A stretch of 64,000 nt of DNA from Leifsonia shinshuensis. Its GTDB lineage: Bacteria > Actinomycetota > Actinomycetes > Actinomycetales > Microbacteriaceae. The stretch is from positions 2,170,001 to 2,234,000 of the forward strand of contig NZ_CP043641.1 in the NCBI RefSeq assembly GCF_014217625.1, read 5' to 3'. Positions within the stretch are counted from its first letter, which is position 1. Every line of letters starts with the position of its first letter. Positions 16,432 through 22,313 of this stretch are shown here, one piece after another. The notes beneath the pieces were generated by a model. The model searched no databases, had not been told where the DNA came from, and was given only the letters and a program-made list of their open reading frames with translations. Both the position numbers and the translations under genes were made by a program.

Positions 16432-17213
16432 GCGAACGCGATCAGCCGCTGCTGCGACTCCGCGTAGGAGGTCGCGACCGGCACGTCGCGCCCGTCGCGC
16501 ACCGCCTCGGCGGAGTCCACCGCCGCGTCGATCGCCACCCGGTACGGCAGCGACCCTGTGCTGACCCGGCGGACGCCGAGCACCTGGAGGTCGTCGAGGC
16601 CGAGGCCAGGCACCACCAGAACGTTCAGCGGCAGCGCGATCGTCGCGGCGAGCCGTTCGATCGTCGACGGGTCGGTGACGCCGGGGACGAAGATCCCGTC
16701 GGCGCCGGCGTCGGCGTAGGCGCGGGCGCGGTCGGCGACGGCCTCCACGGTGTCGTCCTCGTGGAACCAGTAGGAGTCGACCCGCGCGTTGACGAAGACG
16801 CCGGGCGCCCCCCGCTTGACGGCCGCGATCTTGGCTGAGGGGATGGCCGGGTCGACCAGCCGGCCGGCGGCGGAGTCCTCCAGGTTCACGCCGACCACGC
16901 CGTCCGCGGCGAGCGCTGCGACGAAGGCCGCCACCTCCCCCGGGTCCTCGCTGTAGCCGTCCTCGACGTCGGCCGTGAGGTGGATGTCGAGGGTCGCGAT
17001 CCGACGAACGAGCGCGACCGTGGCCTCCCGGCTCGCGCTGCCCGCGTCAGGGCGTCCCGCGGAAGCGTTCACGCCGAAACTGGTGGTGCCGACGGCCGGG
17101 AAGCCCGCGGCGGCGAACGCGATGGCGGAGCCGGCGTCCCAGGCGTTCGGCAGCAGGAGCGGCTGGTCGCCGTGGTGGAGCGCGCGGAAGGCTTCGAGGT
17201 CGTGGAATGTCAT
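16383..17213 (-). CDS. Isocitrate lyase / PEP-mutase family protein
   Basis: A 276-residue TIM-barrel enzyme of the ICL/PEPM superfamily (often named carboxyvinyl-carboxyphosphonate phosphorylmutase). Motifs: LLLPNAWDAGSAIAFAAAGF at the N-terminus, TSFGVNASAGRPDA, metal-binding DVEDGYSEDP, VGVNLEDSAAG and VNARVDSYW. The usual catalytic KKCGH motif of isocitrate lyase is absent, pointing to a C-C or P-C bond lyase of unknown substrate, such as an oxaloacetate or methylisocitrate-like lyase. The ATG at 17213 fits the family N-terminus. No phosphonate genes are nearby. It is divergent from the peptide operon at 17475. Confidence 0.88.
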   Translation of the reverse strand: MTFHDLEAFRALHHGDQPLLLPNAWDAGSAIAFAAAGFPAVGTTSFGVNASAGRPDAGSASREATVALVRRIATLDIHLTADVEDGYSEDPGEVAAFVAALAADGVVGVNLEDSAAGRLVDPAIPSAKIAAVKRGAPGVFVNARVDSYWFHEDDTVEAVADRARAYADAGADGIFVPGVTDPSTIERLAATIALPLNVLVVPGLGLDDLQVLGVRRVSTGSLPYRVAIDAAVDSAEAVRDGRDVPVATSYAESQQRLIAFAQRADAAPGRPSSAAR

Positions 17214-17317
17214 GGTGTCACGGCTCCCCTCTGTGCGTCGGAGGGTACTCCGCTCGGCGGGCGCGACGAAACCGTGCGCGGGCTGATTCGCAAAGCAAGC
17301 AGAAGCTTCCACTGTTT

Positions 17318-17362
17318 GCATTTCAATGTATCGTTGCGCATTTCAATGGGACCTTCTATCGT
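17318..17362 (+). promoter_or_regulatory. Promoter with two direct repeats upstream of the secreted-peptide operon
   Basis: The 11-mer GCATTTCAATG occurs twice, at 17318-17328 and 17338-17348, exactly 20 bases apart start to start (two helical turns). Downstream, TTGCGC at 17334-17339 and TATCGT at 17357-17362 are separated by 17 bases and form a plausible promoter, giving a leader of about 105 bases before the peptide gene. The region is clearly AT-richer than its surroundings. The repeats look like a binding site for a dimeric activator or repressor; no regulator is encoded in the operon. Confidence 0.5.
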
Positions 17363-17474
17363 TTGACGGGTGACACAGTGGGCCACCGCGATGCGGAGCC
17401 CTGAAACGAGGTTCAGCCGGACGCGCATCGTTCGATCCAGCGCCGGACGAGCCGAAGAACGAACGGAATCATCA

Positions 17475-17780
17475 ATGTTGCTGAAGACCAAGAAGTCCCG
17501 TCTCGCGGCCGCTGCCGCCACATCCGCCCTCGCCGCCGGCCTCGTGCTCGGCGGTGCCGCGCCAGCGATGGCCGATCCGGGCACCGTCGTGTACGAGTTC
17601 AAGAACGTCCAACTGGATCGCGCGGAGGCCTGGGCGAGCACCATCAAAGGAAACCTCCTGCATCGGTCGTACGCGCGTCACGGCAACCGGAGTTTTCTCA
17701 GCGGCTGGGGGCTGTACTCGGAGGCGTGGGCGCAGAACGGTATGTGGACGTGGGACGGCGAGGCCTACAACAAGTACTGA
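17475..17780 (+). CDS. Secreted peptide resembling lactococcin 972 family bacteriocins
   Basis: A 101-residue precursor. A basic start (KTKKSRL) and Ala/Leu-rich core form a signal peptide with a likely cleavage after AMA at residue 33. That leaves a 68-residue mature peptide with no cysteine but five Trp and five Tyr. Its C-terminal half (SYARHGNRSFLSGWG, YSEAWAQNGMW, ending AYNKY) matches the look of the lactococcin 972 family. That family has a His/Tyr-rich centre, a small-residue/Trp-Ala motif and an aromatic-Asn C-terminus. In Lactococcus the founding member blocks septum formation by binding lipid II. The start at 17475 is set by the signal peptide. The ABC and adaptor genes downstream match the usual company of this family. 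Confidence 0.7.
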   Translation: MLLKTKKSRLAAAAATSALAAGLVLGGAAPAMADPGTVVYEFKNVQLDRAEAWASTIKGNLLHRSYARHGNRSFLSGWGLYSEAWAQNGMWTWDGEAYNKY

Positions 17781-17797
17781 GAGCAGCGCTGCGTGCT

Positions 17798-17830
17798 CGG
17801 GTGCCCGGTCGAATCGCGGCCGGGCACCCG
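17798..17830 (+). terminator. Strong hairpin between the peptide gene and the rest of the operon
   Basis: An 11-bp perfect GC-rich stem (17798-17808 paired with 17820-17830, arms containing GGGTGCCCGG and CCGGGCACCC) with an 11-base loop, starting 18 bases after the peptide stop codon. There is no U tract, as is usual in actinobacteria. It is 39 bases upstream of the lipoprotein gene. It probably acts as a partial terminator or mRNA-stabilising element, giving more peptide than transporter message. Confidence 0.65.
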
Positions 17831-17869
17831 GCCCACTTCCCGATCACTCCGTACTGAAGGAACCCCGAT

Positions 17870-18502
17870 ATGCGAATTCGCGGCCTCGGCCCGTGGATGC
17901 TGATCACCCTTACGGCTCTCCTGCTCGCCGGTTGTTCCTCCGGGCCGACCGTAATGGAAACGGATAGCCCCCGTGTTGCCGAAAGTCTCACCGATCTCGT
18001 GCGCCAGTTTCTCAAGGACGACAAGCTCAGCGCCTTCGAAAAAGAGGTCCTCGAACGCACGGAGAAAACCGGCCGGCTCGAGGCAGCCGACTACGAGGAG
18101 GCGTACAACCACTTGCGTCGCTGCATGGCGACTCGATCATTGACTCTCCCAGTCTCAAAGCTGAACAACGGGCTGTATCAGGTCAGCGCGCCGGACTCGC
18201 TGAAAGGCACCGAAATCGACAAGTGGGTGGACGAGTATGGCCAATGCTCGGAGGGCACGATCAAGGTGATCGAGACGCTCTACGGGGCCCAGCAGACCAA
18301 TCCCGACCTGTTGAGTGACGGAGCCCAAGTCGCGGTGTCGTGCCTGATCCGCAGCGGACACCTCCCCCCGGATTACACACGAGACCGATTCGAGAAGCTC
18401 ATCAGAGAGCGGGGCGGTCGCGACTCGTTCCCCTTCGACCTCGACAATCCCGACGTGAAGAGCTGCCTCCACGGGGCCGGGTACGCCTTCGGCGTCGAGT
18501 AG
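17870..18502 (+). CDS. Secreted lipoprotein of the peptide operon
   Basis: A 210-residue lipoprotein. The signal peptide ends in the lipobox LLAGC with lipidated Cys22. The mature part contains four further cysteines (85, 126, 158, 199), spaced so that two disulfides could form between two similar helical halves, each with a Cys near LRRC/YGQC and VSC/KSC. No known domain is recognised. GAAGGA lies about 9 bases before the ATG. A lipoprotein in second position of a bacteriocin-type operon is a reasonable candidate for a surface immunity protein that intercepts the peptide (inference). Codon use includes noticeably more AAA and GAA than neighbouring genes. Confidence 0.8.
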   Translation: MRIRGLGPWMLITLTALLLAGCSSGPTVMETDSPRVAESLTDLVRQFLKDDKLSAFEKEVLERTEKTGRLEAADYEEAYNHLRRCMATRSLTLPVSKLNNGLYQVSAPDSLKGTEIDKWVDEYGQCSEGTIKVIETLYGAQQTNPDLLSDGAQVAVSCLIRSGHLPPDYTRDRFEKLIRERGGRDSFPFDLDNPDVKSCLHGAGYAFGVE

Positions 18503-18508
18503 CGCAGC

Positions 18509-19543
18509 GTGAAGAAGAACGTTGCGGCCCTCTGGGCGATCTCGGTGGTCGCCGCCGTGTCCGCCGGAGTCTTGGTAGCCCTACTTCTGCGACCTGACAC
18601 GACGCCGTCCGAGTTCAAGCAGGCTCGGGCTCTTCAATCCGTGCCCGTGTCCACCGGGACGTTCGCGGACCCCCGCACCGTCGCTGTCGCGTTCATGACG
18701 ACACAGGAGAGGACTGTGCAACTCGGCGGGTCGGGGACCTTGACCTTCTCGACGTGCGTCCCCGGCGGGGCGCTCGCGTCCGGAAGCGTCGCCGCCCGAG
18801 TCGACGAACGACCGATCCTCGCCCTCTCGACGTCGGTGCCGCTGTTCCGCGACCTTACCGCCGGCGATGAAGGCACCGACGTCGACGCGCTCCGCCACGA
18901 GCTGGCTCGCCTGGGATTCGAGGTGGACCCGACGGGGCCCTATTCGAGAGCCGTCGAAAAGGCGGTGACCTCGCTCCAGAAACGCGTCGGCTTCACCGAT
19001 CCCGACGGCTCGCTGAGTCGTTCGGAGATCGCCTGGCTTCCGGAGACCTCCGTGATCGCGAACTCCTGCGACGGCGTAGTGGGCGACACGATCGACCCCA
19101 CCGAGTCGTTCGCCACGATCGCCGGGGGCCTCTCGAACGTCCGGGTCGGACAGGACGCCTCGTCGATGAAACAGATGCCGGGCGCGCGACAGCTCACCTT
19201 GTTCGGCGCCGCCGGGCCGATCGACTCCGAAGGTGCCGTGAGCGACCCCGACTTCCTGCAGGCGGTTGCCGAGTCCAGCGAATACAAGATGAGCCTCGCC
19301 AAGTCCAGCCAGGAGCACATCCAAACCGGGACCAGCGAGCTCGTGACGCCGGTGAATGTCTACCGGGTGTCGCCATCCGCGATCTTCGGCGTCGACGGCC
19401 AGAACGGCTGCGTTCAATCCGGCGATGACGCGATCCCCGTCTCGATCGTCGGGTCCGCGCTGGGCGTGACCAGCTTCACGAGCGAGCGGCGCCTGACCTC
19501 AGCGAAGATCGGGACGGCGATCACGACCGAGAGGTGCCGCTGA
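18509..19543 (+). CDS. Peptidoglycan-binding adaptor (MacA/HlyD-like) protein
   Basis: A 344-residue membrane-anchored protein: one N-terminal helix (about 7-27), an extracytoplasmic beta-rich region, and a PG_binding_1 domain at about 112-165 (LFRDLTAGDEGTDVDALRHE, LARLGF). C-terminal barrel-like segments follow. This layout is that of actinobacterial adaptor proteins that accompany MacB-type ABC transporters and replace the periplasmic hairpin of Gram-negative MacA by a wall-binding module. The GTG start lies 6 bases after the lipoprotein stop, and the gene ends one base before the ATPase ATG, so the genes form one operon. Likely role: coupling the transporter to the wall during export or immunity. 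Confidence 0.85.
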   Translation: MKKNVAALWAISVVAAVSAGVLVALLLRPDTTPSEFKQARALQSVPVSTGTFADPRTVAVAFMTTQERTVQLGGSGTLTFSTCVPGGALASGSVAARVDERPILALSTSVPLFRDLTAGDEGTDVDALRHELARLGFEVDPTGPYSRAVEKAVTSLQKRVGFTDPDGSLSRSEIAWLPETSVIANSCDGVVGDTIDPTESFATIAGGLSNVRVGQDASSMKQMPGARQLTLFGAAGPIDSEGAVSDPDFLQAVAESSEYKMSLAKSSQEHIQTGTSELVTPVNVYRVSPSAIFGVDGQNGCVQSGDDAIPVSIVGSALGVTSFTSERRLTSAKIGTAITTERCR

Positions 19544-19544
19544 G

Positions 19545-20189
19545 ATGCCGACCGCTCGCGTGGTCGCCGACCGGCTCGGTCATTCGTTCGGCGCGTCCCG
19601 CTTGTTCCGAGAGCTGTCGTTCACGCTGATCCCGGGCGAGATCATCGGCGTCTGCGGGCCGTCAGGATCCGGGAAGTCGACTCTGCTGTCGATTCTGGCT
19701 GGCTGGCTGGCTCCCGCTGAGGGCAGCATCTCCTTCGATCGCATCAGCCGAAGAGGGTGGGTGTTCCAGAACCCGCACGGAGTGCCCAGAAGGACCGCTC
19801 TGGATCACGTCGTCTTCCCGCTGCTGGCGAAAGGCTTCACACGCCGGCTCGCCGAGCCCCGAGCACGGGAAGCACTCGGACGCTTTGCTCTGGATCACGT
19901 GGCCGAGAGGAAGTTTCACCAACTGTCCGGCGGCGAAGCCCAACGGCTCATGCTCGCCCGCGCCTACTGCACAGCACCCGACCTTCTGCTGGTCGACGAG
20001 CCCACCGCGCAACTCGACCGAGCTACCGCGTCGACCGTGAACGCGACGCTGTCGGGGATCGCCGACGATGGTGTGATCGTCGTCATCGCAACGCACGACG
20101 CCGACACCAGGCGGGCGTGCACCCGCGTCCTCGACCTGGCTCACGACGACTTCGTGCACCCGGAAGTCGTAGCGACGGACGACCATTGA
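19545..20189 (+). CDS. ABC transporter ATP-binding protein of the peptide operon
   Basis: A 214-residue nucleotide-binding subunit with Walker A GPSGSGKS (38-45), Q-loop at Gln75 in WVFQNPHG, signature LSGGEAQRLMLARAY (about 127-141), Walker B LLLVDEP (147-153) and switch ATHD. Overall length and LSGGE signature fit the LolD/MacB branch, which includes the ABC proteins that regularly accompany lactococcin 972-type genes. Starts one base after the adaptor stop codon and ends overlapping the TTG start of the permease. Confidence 0.93.
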   Translation: MPTARVVADRLGHSFGASRLFRELSFTLIPGEIIGVCGPSGSGKSTLLSILAGWLAPAEGSISFDRISRRGWVFQNPHGVPRRTALDHVVFPLLAKGFTRRLAEPRAREALGRFALDHVAERKFHQLSGGEAQRLMLARAYCTAPDLLLVDEPTAQLDRATASTVNATLSGIADDGVIVVIATHDADTRRACTRVLDLAHDDFVHPEVVATDDH

Positions 20190-21256
20190 AGATCGGCGCG
20201 ATCCTCTCCGAAGCCCTCCGCAACGTGCTGTCGGGGACGAGCCGCTTCGCGGTGCTGGCAGCGGGATTCGGCCTCATCGTCGGCGCACTCGGAGTTCTCG
20301 ACGCGCGAAGCATCATCGCACTCCAGTGGCAGACCCACGCCTACATCTCCGCCGGAGGAACCATCCGGACAGTCGGCTCACCTGGCAACATCGACAGCGC
20401 CACCTGCGAGCAGCTTGCCAACGTCAGCGGCATCGAGGGTGCCGGATCGCTCAGCCAGGGCGACCCGGTGACCCTCCTGGCAATGCCAGACAATCCCATT
20501 CCGCTCTACACAGCCTCACCCGGATTCGCACGAGTGCTCGGGCTGCCCGAAAACGCGCACACCGGCCTCTGGCTCTCAGGACAGGTCGCAGACAAGACCG
20601 GACTCAACACCGGTGCCCGCGTCGAGACCTCGCATGGCCGCACCGTGGTCGCGGGCGTCTTCGACTACCCGAGCGACGGACGCGATCCCCGGCTGGAGTA
20701 TGCCGCCATCGCCTCAACGACACCGGGCGAGCGAGCAGACGAATGCTGGGCGATCGTCTGGCCCACATCGCAACAACGCAACGACCTCATCCGCACATCC
20801 GTCGTCGCAACAGACGCGTCAACACGCGTGACCGACGGCGTGCTCAACTCCTCGGCCGGGAGCGGCCTTGCTCCCGCCGAGGCGTTCCAGCAGCGCATGA
20901 CCCGATTCGCTTCATGGGGCGCGGCCGTGGCCGGCGCAGCGCTCGCATTCTTCGCCGTCGTACGCCGACGACTCGAATACGCCGCCGCCCTGCACACCGG
21001 TGCATCGAAACCGACCATCACGGCGGTAGCCCTTCTGGAGGCGGTCGCCTGGCAAGGCGTCGGCGCGCTGATAGCGTTCGGCGCCATCGCGCTGGCGTCG
21101 ACCATCGAATTCCCGGCGGACTCTGCGGCCGTCCACGTGCTCGGTGTCGTCGCCGCAGGACCCGCTCTTGCATTCGTCGGCGGAGTCCTCGGCACTGCAG
21201 TCGGGATGCTCACCGTCCGCGAGAAACACCTCTTCCGGTACTTCAAGGAACGTTGA
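20186..21256 (+). CDS. FtsX-type ABC permease of the peptide operon
   Basis: A 356-residue permease: one helix near residues 18-38, an extracytoplasmic domain (about 45-230), and three C-terminal helices (about 240-262, 280-305, 318-345). The arrangement is FtsX/MacB-like with RRRLEYAAALHTGASKPT between helices. The TTG at 20186 overlaps the ATPase stop codon and gives the expected short N-terminus; longer frames upstream only cover the antisense-like frame of the ATPase gene. Codons ending in A (GCA, ACA, TCA) are frequent, unlike the flanking genes. It is the last gene of the operon and completes a four-part export or immunity complex. Confidence 0.85.
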   Translation: MKIGAILSEALRNVLSGTSRFAVLAAGFGLIVGALGVLDARSIIALQWQTHAYISAGGTIRTVGSPGNIDSATCEQLANVSGIEGAGSLSQGDPVTLLAMPDNPIPLYTASPGFARVLGLPENAHTGLWLSGQVADKTGLNTGARVETSHGRTVVAGVFDYPSDGRDPRLEYAAIASTTPGERADECWAIVWPTSQQRNDLIRTSVVATDASTRVTDGVLNSSAGSGLAPAEAFQQRMTRFASWGAAVAGAALAFFAVVRRRLEYAAALHTGASKPTITAVALLEAVAWQGVGALIAFGAIALASTIEFPADSAAVHVLGVVAAGPALAFVGGVLGTAVGMLTVREKHLFRYFKER

Positions 21257-21262
21257 GGGGCC

Positions 21263-21324
21263 CTACTCCCCCCGCAGCGCCCGCAAAGTCGCCGCAATCC
21301 CCTCATCCACCGCCGTAGCCGTCA
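21263..21324 (-). pseudogene. Displaced C-terminal tail of the NAD(P)-binding protein
   Basis: About 20 codons in the -1 relative frame directly after the stop of the gene above, reading VTATAVDEGIAATLRALRGE. Adding one G restores one continuous 304-residue protein with a family-like end (RAFG-VTATAVDEGI). It suggests the annotated protein lacks its last helix. Confidence 0.55.
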
Positions 21325-22176
21325 CCCGAACGCCCGCTCGAAGGCGCCCGACTCGAACACGTACGGCGCCTCGTACTGGTACGCCATCTCCAGCGTCTCG
21401 CGGGCCGGGGTGCTGAAGAGCGCCCCGATCCGGAGGGTCCCGCGGCCCATCACCTTCACGCGCGCGGACGGCCCCCCGGCGATGCGGAGGTATTCGCGGC
21501 CGGTCAGCGGCGGCGCCGTCGGCAGGTGCCAGGTGCGGCCGCGCGCCGCCGGGTCCGTCCCGAGCACGGCGAGCGCCTCCCCGAGGTCGGGTGTGTAGGT
21601 GAGCGAGTGCGGCTGGTCGGCGTCCACCAGCCAGGTGCCGGGCTTGCCGCGGGCGATCGGGGCGAGGCCGAACATGTTGAACGCGCTCGTGGCGGCTCCC
21701 GGGCCGTAGAAGTCGGCGCTGCGGCCGATCGTGACGTCCAGGCCGCGGGCGGCCGCGTCGTCCAGTGCGCGCAGGACGTCCGCGCGGATCGCGCCCTTGC
21801 GGCTGTTCGGGCGCACGGCGGTCTGTTCGGTCATCGGGCCGCGCAGCGCGCCGTAGGCGTAGACGTTGTCGAGGAACACCAGCCGCACGCCCCGGGCGAG
21901 CGCGGCGTCGACCACGTTCCGCGTGATGACGGGCCACTGCTGCGCCCACACCCGCGTCGAGTACGGGAGGCCGGCGACCAGGTAGGCGACCTCCGCGCCG
22001 TCCAGCACGCGAGCGACCGCGGCGGGATCGAGGAGGTCGGCGGTGGCGGAGGTCGCGCCGTCGACGGTGGACGGGCGGCGGCCGACCGAGACGGGCGACC
22101 GGCCGGCGCGGACGAGGGCGCGCACCGTCTCCTTTCCCGCGACGCCGTTGCCGCCGAGGACGACGTGACCGCTCAT
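21322..22176 (-). CDS. NAD(P)-binding epimerase/reductase, probably frameshifted at the C-terminus
   Basis: A 284-residue extended-SDR-type protein. It has a Rossmann GGNGVAGKE at residues 8-16, a segment VYAYGALRGPMTE with the conserved YA/G region, and GRSADFYGPGA downstream. The ATG at 22176 has GGGAGG 6 bases upstream; the open frame extends further but without support. The reading frame stops right after AFERAFG. The alternative frame continues from there with VTATAVDEGIAATLRALRGE to a stop at 21263, which is exactly the kind of tail this family has. A single missing G in the GGG at about 21325-21327 would explain it, by mutation or sequencing error. Confidence 0.82.
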   Translation of the reverse strand: MSGHVVLGGNGVAGKETVRALVRAGRSPVSVGRRPSTVDGATSATADLLDPAAVARVLDGAEVAYLVAGLPYSTRVWAQQWPVITRNVVDAALARGVRLVFLDNVYAYGALRGPMTEQTAVRPNSRKGAIRADVLRALDDAAARGLDVTIGRSADFYGPGAATSAFNMFGLAPIARGKPGTWLVDADQPHSLTYTPDLGEALAVLGTDPAARGRTWHLPTAPPLTGREYLRIAGGPSARVKVMGRGTLRIGALFSTPARETLEMAYQYEAPYVFESGAFERAFG

Positions 22177-22313
22177 TCCCTGCCTCCCGCTGCGACCGTA
22201 TCGCCGTCCGCGGCCGGCGCGGAAGTCGCGGTCCGGCGCGAGCGCCACGCGTTCGTCCGCCGTTCACCGGGAGTTCGGCCCGCGTACCGCAGAAATCAGT
22301 ACGTTCCGTTCCT

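Noticed and set aside
17370..17474. Longer N-terminus for the secreted peptide (extra 35 codons)
   Set aside because: It would bury the signal peptide behind an Arg-rich stretch; the region is better read as a 5' leader.
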